Source: Streptomyces griseocarneus
GTDB taxonomy: Bacteria > Actinomycetota > Actinomycetes > Streptomycetales > Streptomycetaceae
Reading direction: 5' to 3'
Assembly: GCF_014655595.1 (NCBI RefSeq)
Contig: NZ_BNBL01000015.1
Coordinates: 78,077-142,076, forward strand
DNA: 64,000 nt
Below, in pieces: positions 45,487 to 53,410 of the stretch (its first letter is position 1; every line of letters begins with the position of its first letter). A program made the position numbers and the translations under genes. The notes under the pieces were generated by a model, which saw only the letters and a list, made by a program, of their open reading frames with translations, made no database searches and had not been told where the DNA came from.

Positions 45487-45514
45487 GCCGGGCTGCTGTC
45501 AACGCTCGTTGACA
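45468..45514. promoter_or_regulatory. Two TGTCAA-TTGACA palindromes (operator of the HTH/Clp-N operon)
   Basis: TGTCAATGATGGTTGACA (45468-45485) and TGTCAACGCTCGTTGACA (45497-45514) share the arms TGTCAA and TTGACA and are spaced 29 bp centre to centre. The first covers the translation start. They are the probable binding sites of the HTH protein. Confidence 0.65.
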
Positions 45515-45588
45515 AGTGGTCGGGCCACTGCGCTCAGTCGCGCGTGCTGCCGTCCGGATACGGGCCGGGGCACAGCGCTCCGGGTCGC

Positions 45589-45625
45589 GACAAGGACAGG
45601 GACAAGGACAGGGACAGGGACAGGG
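45589..45625. repeat. GACAGG/GACAAG short tandem repeat
   Basis: About six hexamer units lie between the NTF2-like and HTH genes. A low-complexity array; no function inferred. Confidence 0.5.
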
Positions 45626-45640
45626 GCGACGCAACGGACT

Positions 45641-46060
45641 TCAGGTGCGGTCCGGGCGTTCGTAGCAGTCGTAGTTGCGCTGGGCCCAGATCCTGCCGTC
45701 GCGGAATTCGAGGAAGACCGCGATGTCGGCACGCAGCACGTGACCGGCGGGGAGCGCGCCCAGCGGAACGGCGAGCGTTCCGGTCCAGGTGACCTCCAAG
45801 GCGACCTGGTCGCCGGCCGCCACCGCGTTGCGCACCTCGAACCGCTGGCGGCTGAGGATGTCGCGGCCCCGCTCCGCGGCCTGGAGCACTGCGGACAGAT
45901 CGCGCCGGACACCGTCGGGGAAAAGGGCGTTGGGGTATTCCTGCTGCACCGCTTCCTCGTGGAAGAAGCGGACCAGTTCAGCGCCGACGGCTCCTTGGGC
46001 GACCGCCTGGTGGTAGCGGACGGCGGTCTCGATGTTGGGGTGTTGCGGCAAGCCCGACAT
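45641..46060 (-). CDS. SnoaL/NTF2-like protein
   Basis: A 139-aa protein of the nuclear-transport-factor-2/SnoaL fold: an opening helix (ETAVRYHQAVAQGAVGAELVRFFHEEAV), the cone-like strands QQEYPNALFPDG, ALEVTWTGTLAVPLGAL and HVLRADIAVFLEFRDGRI, and a C-terminal WAQRNYDCYE. Members are small ligand-binding or polyketide-tailoring proteins; no substrate is evident. The ATG at 46060 is chosen over one four codons earlier. Confidence 0.8.
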   Translation of the reverse strand: MSGLPQHPNIETAVRYHQAVAQGAVGAELVRFFHEEAVQQEYPNALFPDGVRRDLSAVLQAAERGRDILSRQRFEVRNAVAAGDQVALEVTWTGTLAVPLGALPAGHVLRADIAVFLEFRDGRIWAQRNYDCYERPDRT

Positions 46061-46348
46061 GGAAAGCAGCATAGCCAGCCGGCACACGGCAGGGGCCGGG
46101 CCCTTTCGCGAGGGGCCCGGACATCGTCCGGACAGAACGGGACAGCGGCCTGACCTGCTGGGACAGGGACGGGCTGTCCGGGACACCCCGAGGCTGTTGT
46201 CCCGTTCGGCTCCCGCTCACACGATGGGTGCGCCCGGCCGGTCGACTGTCACCGTGCGCGCTCCGGGGCTCTCGTACCGGATCGGTTCATACCCGGATCT
46301 CCCGGCGGCCTGTGCCGGGAAGTCCGGCAGAGCGAGAGGAGTCAGGAC

Positions 46349-46525
46349 ATGAAGGTTTCGTCGATCGCTGCGCGGCTGGCGAGTGACGGCTTGCAACAGC
46401 ACCTGTTCACAGCACCGACCGCCGCGGCCGAGACGTGCAAGCCCAGGGGCTACCACTGCATCAGCTCGGCCCAGTGCTGTAGTGGCCTGTGGTGCGACTG
46501 GCTGTTCACCTGCAACCCCGTGTGA
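46349..46525 (+). CDS. Precursor peptide 1 with inhibitor-cystine-knot (knottin) cysteine framework
   Basis: A 58-aa peptide (ATG 46349, GAGAGGAG site). Residues 1-29 form a leader-like part (SIAARLASDGLQQHLF, then TAPTAAAET). The C-terminal part holds six Cys with spacing C30-x6-C37-x5-C43C44-x4-C49-x5-C55, the framework of animal and plant inhibitor-cystine-knot peptides, plus a GYH and a Trp-rich SGLWCDWLF loop. It is followed by a near-identical second peptide and by lasso-type biosynthesis genes. I read it as the precursor of a disulfide-rich RiPP; the usual lasso leader motif YxxPxL is not seen. Leader cleavage site unknown; the Thr before Cys30 is near the position lasso leaders use. 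Confidence 0.75.
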   Translation: MKVSSIAARLASDGLQQHLFTAPTAAAETCKPRGYHCISSAQCCSGLWCDWLFTCNPV

Positions 46526-46563
46526 CCCGCCGGGATCCCGGAGAAACGGAAAGGAAGCGCATC

Positions 46564-46737
46564 GTGACACCCGTGTCGATCGCCGCACGACTGGCCAGTG
46601 ACGGTCTCCAGCAGCACCTGTTCACAGCGCCCACCGCCGCCGCCGAAACGTGCAAGCCCAACGGCTACCACTGCATCAGCTCGGCCCAGTGCTGCAGCGG
46701 CTGGTGTGACTGGCTGTTCACCTGCAACCCGAAGTAG
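46564..46737 (+). CDS. Precursor peptide 2 with knottin cysteine framework
   Basis: A 57-aa paralogue of the previous peptide (GTG 46564, AAAGGAAG site). Leader and core are almost identical; the core reads C30-x6-C37-x5-C43C44-x3-C48-x5-C54 and ends NPK. It has Asn33 in place of Arg33 and one Leu fewer before the fifth Cys. The x3 spacing is the classic inhibitor-cystine-knot value. A tandem duplicate under one promoter suggests two related products. The stop is followed by a repeated CGAAGTAG unit. Confidence 0.78.
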   Translation: MTPVSIAARLASDGLQQHLFTAPTAAAETCKPNGYHCISSAQCCSGWCDWLFTCNPK

Positions 46738-46921
46738 TTCGAAGTAGCCGAAGTAGTTCACGACCGCGTGCGCACGGCCGTGAGCGGAAGAGCGCCAGGA
46801 CGTGTCCGTCGTGCGACGTGTGCGCTCGAGTGCGCGTCGCACGGCAGACCGTGGCCCGCCGGCCGACCCTGGCCCGCCATTCGCAGAAGAGGACACACAG
46901 GGAAAGGGAGGGGGTGCCCGC

Positions 46922-47308
46922 GTGTTGATAACGGCGGCGCTCTGCGCCCGTCGGTTCGTCGAATCCGTCCGGGGCGAGAACGGGCTGTACCGGATCAATG
47001 CCTGGCCGGGGGTTTCCGGCGGATCCAGGAAGCGGGTGCGGGGAATCGACTCCGCCGTCGCCCGGCTGAGGGTGGCGCAACGTCTGACGATGGGCTTCCT
47101 CGACCCGGTCGAAGACGCCCTCTTCCTCACGGCCGGACTGCGCGCGATGGGCGTCCCCGCCACCTTCCACATCGGCCGGGAGCTGACCCCGGCCACGCCG
47201 CCCGCGGGCTTCTACGCCTGGGTGGAGCACGGGGGACGCGTGGTGAGCACCTCCCTGCCAGTGCATGAGACGTACGTCGAGGCCCATCGGACGGGTGAGG
47301 ACGGGTGA
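46922..47308 (+). CDS. Lasso-peptide B2-like (transglutaminase-fold) protein, catalytic residues apparently lost
   Basis: A 128-aa protein. GTG 46922 is chosen for AAGGGAGGGGG about nine bases upstream; an upstream extension is Arg/Pro-rich and unlikely. It aligns by eye with B2 leader peptidases: a C-terminal fold with LTAGLRAMGVPATFHIG and FYAWVEHGGRVVSTS. In active B2 proteins the helix before RRxG holds the catalytic Cys and the AHAWVE strand holds the His. Here the helix reads LDPVEDALFLT (no Cys) and the strand FYAWVE (no His). It may serve only as a scaffold, or the leader may be removed by another protease such as the S9 enzyme. Confidence 0.65.
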   Translation: MLITAALCARRFVESVRGENGLYRINAWPGVSGGSRKRVRGIDSAVARLRVAQRLTMGFLDPVEDALFLTAGLRAMGVPATFHIGRELTPATPPAGFYAWVEHGGRVVSTSLPVHETYVEAHRTGEDG

Positions 47309-47318
47309 GGGGTGAGCG

Positions 47319-48836
47319 GTGGTGCGGGGCGTATGGGAGATGACCGAGGGCGGCGCACGCTGTGTGGGCCAAGAGCCTTCGGAGTTGCCGCAGGGGGTAC
47401 GGATCGAGCGCTCGCCCGGCGAAGTTTTCACCCTGCGCCGGGAGTTTCCGGGCGCCCATCCCTTCTATTACCGGGTGGGGTACGGGCGGCTCGAATGGAG
47501 CGACGACCTCAGTGCCCTGGTACCGCGGGCGGCCTGGCCGCGCCTGGATCCCGGTCACCTGTTGACGCTCGTCCATGGCACCGCGCCGGCACCGGACGCC
47601 ACACCGGTTCCGGAGGTCCAGCGGCTGGCCGTGGGAACCGTCGCACGGGTGGACGCCTCCGGCGTCACCGTGACACGACGCGTGCCTGAGATGCCGGCCC
47701 CGGCACCCGGTCTCGCTCAGGCCGTGGGAGACGCCCTGAGCGAACTGGGTGCCCAGTACGCCATCGCCTACAGCGGCGGGCTCTCATCTGCCTTCACCGC
47801 CGTGAGCGCACTGGAGGCAGGGCACCGGCCCGTACTGCTGCACGCGGACTTCGGCGAAGCGTTCCGGCGTGCGCCCGTGCCGAACGTGCCAGACCTGCCG
47901 GACGTGCCGGACGTGCCGGGGCTCACGACGTGCCGTGTCCCGGTGGATCCCTCGGAGCTACTGGACCACCGCTCGATCACCGGCGACGAGCCCTTCCCTC
48001 CGCTGCCGGACACCGAAGTCTCCTCACGCCTCGTGGCGCGGCTGTCGGGCGCGGCAGGCCTTCCCGTGGCCGCCGGGGCACTCCTGGAGGACCTGACGGC
48101 CATTACCCTGCCCGAGGCCGACGCCGGCGTGCGCGGCCGGCGGCTGCTGGCCTGCGAGCCCTTCCACATCACCGGCACCCTGCGCGGCCTGTCGGAAGCG
48201 CGCGAACTGATGTCCCGGGGCGCCGTCTTCGCTCCGGGACTGGGAGGCCGGGAGATCCCGGACGAACAGCCGGTGGGCATGCCCCCTCCGCCCAAACCCC
48301 TGGGTGCCGCCCTGGTCCCCGTCCTCACCGAGGCCGGCGAGGCCGCGTACGCCTCGGCACAGCTGGCCACGATGGCGCTGTGGAAGGAGCATCTGGACTT
48401 CCTCCCGACGGCTCTCGGCCGGGTGGTGGCAGGCCTGGCGGAACGCGGGGGCGGCGGCGGTGCCGTGCTGCCCGCGCTCGACCCGACGGTGATCGCGACT
48501 GTCGCCTCACTGCGCCGTGGCAGGCTGGGCCGGATCCACCGCGGCTCGTTCCGTACTCATCTTCCGCTGTACGAGGCCCTGGAACGGCACCGGATCAGCG
48601 GGGTGCGGCGCAGCGCGCCGGGCCACTGGCTGCGGGTGGCGGCCGCCGTCCATCTGCGTCGTGAACGTGAGAAGGTCATCGCCCGCATGACGTACTCGTC
48701 TCCCCTGGCCGACATGGGGCTGGTCGACCCGCGGAAGGTGACGGACATTCTGCGCGATGCCCACCGGCTCACCGATCACGCGCTGCCACTGCTGCGCGCG
48801 GTGTGGCTGGACCAGTGGCTGCGGGGCAGGTCATGA
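47319..48836 (+). CDS. Asparagine-synthetase-like macrocyclase (lasso C-type)
   Basis: A 505-aa enzyme starting at tandem GTG codons behind GGGTGAGGGG. The N-terminal domain has a glutaminase-remnant style strand pair (HPFYYRVGYGRLEWSDDLSALV); the C-terminal domain has the ATP-pyrophosphatase loop AYSGGLSS (residues 150-157) and LLHADFG. In asparagine synthetases and most lasso cyclases the loop is SGGxDS; here the Asp is Ser. Related Streptomyces members show similar variation. It should adenylate an acidic side chain to close a ring. The adjacent RRE protein overlaps its stop. Confidence 0.75.
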   Translation: MVRGVWEMTEGGARCVGQEPSELPQGVRIERSPGEVFTLRREFPGAHPFYYRVGYGRLEWSDDLSALVPRAAWPRLDPGHLLTLVHGTAPAPDATPVPEVQRLAVGTVARVDASGVTVTRRVPEMPAPAPGLAQAVGDALSELGAQYAIAYSGGLSSAFTAVSALEAGHRPVLLHADFGEAFRRAPVPNVPDLPDVPDVPGLTTCRVPVDPSELLDHRSITGDEPFPPLPDTEVSSRLVARLSGAAGLPVAAGALLEDLTAITLPEADAGVRGRRLLACEPFHITGTLRGLSEARELMSRGAVFAPGLGGREIPDEQPVGMPPPPKPLGAALVPVLTEAGEAAYASAQLATMALWKEHLDFLPTALGRVVAGLAERGGGGGAVLPALDPTVIATVASLRRGRLGRIHRGSFRTHLPLYEALERHRISGVRRSAPGHWLRVAAAVHLRREREKVIARMTYSSPLADMGLVDPRKVTDILRDAHRLTDHALPLLRAVWLDQWLRGRS

Positions 48837-49099
48837 CCGGCGGCCCGGTGTCCCGTCCTGCCGGCAGCCCTCTCCGGCTTGCGCCGCACGTCACGTACAC
48901 CTCGCTTCCCCACGGCGGTGGCGTCCTGGTCAATGGGGTGACGCTGGAGGTGGCCGAATGCGGCGAGTACCACTCCCGGATCATCGACCGGCTGCTGGTC
49001 CGTGGGATGCCGGATCCCCAGGACATTCCCGCGGCGCGCGCTGTGTGCGAGGAACTGATCCACGGCGGATGGCTGACCGTCTCGCTCCCCGACCTGTGA
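48833..49099 (+). CDS. PqqD-like RiPP recognition element (lasso B1-type)
   Basis: An 88-aa protein overlapping the cyclase stop (ATGA). It has the PqqD winged fold outline: HVTYTSLPHGGGVLVNGVTLEV (three strands), then helices with DRLLVRGMPDPQ and AARAVCEELIHGGWLTV. Such elements bind the leader peptide and hand it to the enzymes. Its presence supports a RiPP pathway for the upstream Cys-rich peptides. Confidence 0.75.
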   Translation: MTGGPVSRPAGSPLRLAPHVTYTSLPHGGGVLVNGVTLEVAECGEYHSRIIDRLLVRGMPDPQDIPAARAVCEELIHGGWLTVSLPDL

Positions 49100-49110
49100 G
49101 GTAGGAACCC

Positions 49111-49914
49111 ATGTTTGCGTCATGGCCGGATGTCGCCATAGCCCTGACGGCCGGGCCGCTCGGTCTGGCCGGGGCGGCCAAGTCGCTCACGCCGGCGGGA
49201 AGGCTCGACTGGCCCTTCCGGCACGGCGTGCTCGCGGCACCCTGGGCGCCCCGCCTGATCGGTGCCGCCGAAGTGGCCGCGTGCGCGGCCGTCGTCATCA
49301 CTCCCGGCCGTGCCGCGGCCGGTGTGTCACTGGCCTGCTACCTGATGCTCTCCGCGGTGGCATACACCGTACGGGGCCGGAACTGCGCCTGCTTCGGCGC
49401 GGCCCGGCTGGCCACGGTGGGCCGCGGGCACCTCGTGGCGAACGCCGTCGGCGCACTCGCCGCCGCGGCAGCCCTGGCCGCGGGACCGGGCACGGGACAC
49501 TCCGGGCTACGGGCGGGCACCGCCGCCCTGGCGGCCCTGGCGACGCTGGGTGCCGTGGCGGTCCTCGACCGGCGCGGCGCGGACGGAGAGGGTGCCGGGA
49601 CCCCGTGCGGGGAGCGTGTGGACGCCGTGCGGCTCTACACCACCGCGAGTTGTCCGTCCTGCCAGGCGCTGCGGCAGCTGGTGGACGCCATGGAACCGGC
49701 TCGCCGCTCCGCGGTGACCACGACCGTCCTACGGGACGGGGAACCTCTTCCCGCTCACCTGGTTGGGCTCGGCGTACCGGCAGCCGTGGGCGTGGGCGCG
49801 GCCGGCGAACCCGTGTGCGCGCCGGTGTCCGGGATCGGCGCGGTGAAGTCGCTGATCGACTCGGTCACCGTGCGAACCCCCGACCCGCTGACGGGCCGAG
49901 GACATGGACGGTGA
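49111..49914 (+). CDS. MauE/DoxX-type membrane protein fused to a thioredoxin-like domain
   Basis: A 267-aa fusion. The N-terminal 140 residues have about four transmembrane helices and the CACFG pair (Cys92, Cys94) typical of MauE/VKOR-like thiol-redox proteins. The C-terminal domain has YTTASCPSCQAL, with the active-site pair Cys181-x2-Cys184. The combination is known for electron transfer to or from secreted disulfides. Placed between the recognition protein and the peptidase, it is the obvious candidate to form the three disulfides of the peptides; the inference is from domain logic and position. Confidence 0.8.
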   Translation: MFASWPDVAIALTAGPLGLAGAAKSLTPAGRLDWPFRHGVLAAPWAPRLIGAAEVAACAAVVITPGRAAAGVSLACYLMLSAVAYTVRGRNCACFGAARLATVGRGHLVANAVGALAAAAALAAGPGTGHSGLRAGTAALAALATLGAVAVLDRRGADGEGAGTPCGERVDAVRLYTTASCPSCQALRQLVDAMEPARRSAVTTTVLRDGEPLPAHLVGLGVPAAVGVGAAGEPVCAPVSGIGAVKSLIDSVTVRTPDPLTGRGHGR

Positions 49915-51511
49915 GCGCAGCTGGCGGGACTACGCGCCCGGTCACCGTCGTTGGGCGAACGTCACCGCCCCCGCCTTCCCCTCACTCGCCGAGCACAACC
50001 CCGGGACGGTCCAGTGGCGCGGCTGCACCGTGGACCCCGGCTTGTGCGGACTCGTCACCGGCCGCCCCAGCCCCCACCGCGTGGACATCACCGCCGGCCG
50101 CGACGGCCACGCGTGGACCGTACCCGTCCATGACGTGCTGGCCACAGCCCTGGCCTGGCACCCACATCGCCCCCTGGTCGCCGGACTGACCGTACGGGAC
50201 CACCGTGCCTTTCCCTGGATCGCGGACTACGAGGCCCAGACCCTCACCGTGCTCGACCGGATCCGGGTGGCCACGGCCTTCACCGGTCTGGGAGGCACCC
50301 CGCTCGCGTGGTGTGCCGACGGCCGCCTGTCCCTGCTCGTTCCCGCCTCCGGAGGCACCGGGGCAGCTGTACCGGGCACGCCGCGGCCGGTGGTCCTCGA
50401 GGCGTCCGGACCCCAAAGCGTCACCTTCGCTCCCCCAGTGGCGGAGCTCAAGGCACTGGCCGCCGCCCGTGTCGCCGTCCTCGCCGTACCGCGGGACCAC
50501 TCCGCGAGCACCCCCGTGCCGCTCACCGGTCCCCTGCTGGTGCGTGGGCTGCGTGCTACGCCCGCGGGCGACGCGCTGGACATCGAGTACGCCGAGGACG
50601 ACGACGCCGTACCGGCAGGAACACGCGGCGAAGCCCCTCCTCCGGAGGCACCGGCAGGGTTGCACTGGCGTACGGTCCGGGTGACGACCGGCGTGCCGGG
50701 ACCGGCCCTCCCGGCAGTTCCGCCGAACCTGGCAGGCGGCCCTCGGGCCGTCACCAGCCCGGCGGCGCCGGCGCCCGAGCCGCGTTCCGTACGACTGTCG
50801 GGCGGCGCACGTCTGACGGTGACGTCCTCCCAGGGGCGTGCCTCGGCCCCGGCGGTGCTGTGGATACGTGCTTCGGACGCCGGGGAGGTGAGCGCCGGAG
50901 GAGCGATGACCGCCGGAGAGGCAGCGACCGTCGGAGGTGGTGCGGTCGCGCATCTCGACCTGCCGCTGCACTGGCCCGGTGATGCCACCGTGGAGATGCT
51001 GCATGCCCAGATCACCGTGGCCGTCCGCGACGCCATGACCGTTCTCAACGGACCGTTCGCCGGCCACCACAACGGCAAGCTGATCGTCGGCGGCCACAGT
51101 TTCGGCGCCACCCTGGCCCTCATCGCCCTGGCTCACGTCCCCGGGTTCACCGCGGCGATCGTCCACAGCGGCTGCTACAACCGCACCCTCACGCCCAACG
51201 GTTTCCAGCAGGAGGCACGCCGCTACTGGGAGGCACCCGATGTCTACCGGGCCTTCAGCGCGGTGCATTTCGCCGACCGCCTGTGCGGGCCCGTGCTGAT
51301 CGCGCACGGTGTCGAGGACGCCAACCCCGCCACCCCGGCCGACCAGGCGGTGGGCCTCTACACGGCGATCGTCGCAGCCGGCGGCCGGGCCCGCCTGGTC
51401 CTGCTGCCCCACGAGGGCCACACCGTTCAGTACCGCGAGAGCCAGCAGCATCTCGCCACGGAACACCGTGCATGGCTCGCCCGCTGGGCCACCGACGCGA
51501 AGAGGTGGTGA
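49904..51511 (+). CDS. Prolyl-oligopeptidase-like serine hydrolase (isopeptidase candidate)
   Basis: A 535-aa S9-type enzyme overlapping the previous gene by 11 bases. A beta-propeller-like first part (about 1-340) precedes an alpha/beta hydrolase with GGHSFGA (Ser399), GVEDANP (Asp472) and HEGHTV (His506). Lasso clusters often encode an isopeptidase of this family that opens the threaded ring; here it may instead cleave the leader, because the B2-like protein lacks its catalytic residues. No signal peptide is visible, so it acts in the cytoplasm. Confidence 0.8.
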   Translation: MDGERSWRDYAPGHRRWANVTAPAFPSLAEHNPGTVQWRGCTVDPGLCGLVTGRPSPHRVDITAGRDGHAWTVPVHDVLATALAWHPHRPLVAGLTVRDHRAFPWIADYEAQTLTVLDRIRVATAFTGLGGTPLAWCADGRLSLLVPASGGTGAAVPGTPRPVVLEASGPQSVTFAPPVAELKALAAARVAVLAVPRDHSASTPVPLTGPLLVRGLRATPAGDALDIEYAEDDDAVPAGTRGEAPPPEAPAGLHWRTVRVTTGVPGPALPAVPPNLAGGPRAVTSPAAPAPEPRSVRLSGGARLTVTSSQGRASAPAVLWIRASDAGEVSAGGAMTAGEAATVGGGAVAHLDLPLHWPGDATVEMLHAQITVAVRDAMTVLNGPFAGHHNGKLIVGGHSFGATLALIALAHVPGFTAAIVHSGCYNRTLTPNGFQQEARRYWEAPDVYRAFSAVHFADRLCGPVLIAHGVEDANPATPADQAVGLYTAIVAAGGRARLVLLPHEGHTVQYRESQQHLATEHRAWLARWATDAKRW

Positions 51512-51514
51512 GTC

Positions 51515-53353
51515 GTGCCGGAGGGGACTCGAGAGGGGACATCGACGGCCCCGGTGCGCATCCGCGACCTGATCGGATCCGCCGCCTTCGCGATACGACT
51601 GGTGTGGCAGGCCGACCGCCGAGGGCTCACCCAAGTGGTACTGGCCCAACTGCTCACCACGGCCGGGCTCGCCGGAGCCATGCTGTTGCTCCGCGATGTG
51701 GTCTCCGGTGTGCCCCTTGTCGGAGGCGGTCACTCTGCGGCAGGGGCCGGCAGGATGATTCCCGCGATGACGGCCCTGATCGTCGTCGGCGCGATCGGTG
51801 GCACGGTGCAGATCTTCACCGCCGCACGGCAGCGGACCCTGGCGGCGTACGTCGACCGGCACGTCATCGCCCTGGTGCTGCGAGCGGCGGCCCGGGCCGA
51901 GTTGCCGCAATTCGAGGAACCGGGCTTCCACGACCGTCTGCAGCGAGCGGTGTTCGCCTCGCGCAGCCAGCCCGCCATGGTGGTCAGCACCATGGCGGCA
52001 CTCCTCCAGGCGGCCCTGACCGCCGCCGCGGTCACCGCCGTCTTCGCCCTCATGGCATGGTGGCTGCTGCCCTTCGCGGTCCTCTGTTCCCTCCCGGCCC
52101 TGCGGGCCGCCCGCAACGAACGCAACGCCCGCTACGGCCTGCACCACGATCTGGCCGAGAACCGCCGCGTCCGCGACTACCTCGAGCACCTGCTGACCGG
52201 ACGGGACGAGGCCAAGGAGATCCGCGCGCTGGACCTGGGCCCGCTGCTGCACTCCCGGTGGGACGAGGCGTACCGGCAGGAGATCCACGGCACCGCGACC
52301 CTGATCGGCACCCACATGCGGCGCAGGATCACGGCCCGGCTGGCCGGAGACGCCGGGACCGGGATCGTCATCTTCTGCGTCTGGTGGCTGGTGCAGGCCC
52401 ACCGGATGGGCCTGTCCACCGCGGTGGCCGGCCTCATGGGGCTCTGGCTGCTGTCCAACCGGGTCCAGGCGGTGGGCGGCATGCTCAACAACGTCGGCGA
52501 ATCCATCCTGTACCTGCGGGACCTGCGCCTCTTCGCCGCCCTCGGCGCAGTGCACCCGACGGCCCGGCACACGAGCGACCCGCTCCCCTTCGGGGGCCTG
52601 CGTGCCGAGCACATCGGATTCAGCTATCCCGGATCCGCCACACCCGCCCTCCGCGACGTGAGCATCACGCTCGACAAGGGTGAGGTCGTCGCGCTCGTCG
52701 GCAGCAACGGTTCCGGGAAGACCACCCTGTCCAAGATCCTCGCAGGGCTGTACCGGCCCGACACCGGCGTCCTCCTCCAGGGAGATTCGCCGGTGGACGA
52801 TCTGGATCCGCTCCGCCGTCAGACCACGGTGGTCTTCCAGGACTTCACGCGCTACAAACTCCGCGCCGTCGACAACATCACCTTCGGCCGCCCCGAGGAA
52901 TCCCCCGACCGCCAACGAGCCGTGTACGCCGCCCACCACGCCGGTGCCGCCGACTTCCTCGAGCACCTGCCCGCCGACTACGACACCCTCCTCGGCAAAG
53001 AGTTCACCGGCGGCGTCGACCTCTCCGGCGGCCAGTGGCAGCGCCTGGCGCTGGCGCGCGCCTTCTACCGCGACTCCCCCTTCGTCATCCTCGACGAACC
53101 CACCGCGGCGCTGGACCCCCAGGCCGAAGCCGACCTGTTCGCCCACATCCGCGACCTTTTCGCCGGCCGCACGGTCCTCCTCATCTCGCACCGGTTCTCC
53201 AGCGTCCGCCACGCGGACCGGATCTACGTACTGGAGGACGGCCGGGTGAGCGAAGAGGGAACCCACGAATCCCTGATGCGCCGCGACGGCACCTACGCCC
53301 ACTTCTTCCGCCTCCAGGCCTCGGCCTTCCAGAGCCTGGAGGGAGGCGGGTGA
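51515..53353 (+). CDS. ABC transporter (export type, lasso D-like)
   Basis: A 612-aa half-transporter with fused membrane and ATPase domains. GTG 51515 follows the peptidase stop by three bases. Six helices are expected over residues about 30-340 (QVVLAQLLTTAGLAGAMLLL, AMTALIVVGAIGGTVQIF and others). The ATPase has Walker A GSNGSGKTT (Lys402), Q-loop VFQDFTRYKLRAVDN, signature VDLSGGQWQRLALARAF, Walker B VILDEPTAALD and the H-loop LISHRFSSVRH. It should export the finished peptide and confer self-resistance. No peptidase C39 domain is fused. Confidence 0.88.
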   Translation: MPEGTREGTSTAPVRIRDLIGSAAFAIRLVWQADRRGLTQVVLAQLLTTAGLAGAMLLLRDVVSGVPLVGGGHSAAGAGRMIPAMTALIVVGAIGGTVQIFTAARQRTLAAYVDRHVIALVLRAAARAELPQFEEPGFHDRLQRAVFASRSQPAMVVSTMAALLQAALTAAAVTAVFALMAWWLLPFAVLCSLPALRAARNERNARYGLHHDLAENRRVRDYLEHLLTGRDEAKEIRALDLGPLLHSRWDEAYRQEIHGTATLIGTHMRRRITARLAGDAGTGIVIFCVWWLVQAHRMGLSTAVAGLMGLWLLSNRVQAVGGMLNNVGESILYLRDLRLFAALGAVHPTARHTSDPLPFGGLRAEHIGFSYPGSATPALRDVSITLDKGEVVALVGSNGSGKTTLSKILAGLYRPDTGVLLQGDSPVDDLDPLRRQTTVVFQDFTRYKLRAVDNITFGRPEESPDRQRAVYAAHHAGAADFLEHLPADYDTLLGKEFTGGVDLSGGQWQRLALARAFYRDSPFVILDEPTAALDPQAEADLFAHIRDLFAGRTVLLISHRFSSVRHADRIYVLEDGRVSEEGTHESLMRRDGTYAHFFRLQASAFQSLEGGG

Positions 53354-53410
53354 GGGGGCGCGACGAAGGCCGTGCAGGTGAATCTGCTGCCTGATGCAGA
53401 AGGGGGGCTG

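Noticed and set aside
46738..46921. A further small peptide gene between the second precursor and the B2-like gene
   Set aside because: The stretch begins with a CGAAGTAG repeat and contains no Cys-rich frame with a ribosome site.
49982..53302. 1106-codon minus-strand frame opposite the peptidase and exporter
   Set aside because: Antisense shadow of two well-supported plus-strand genes; no motifs and no ribosome site.
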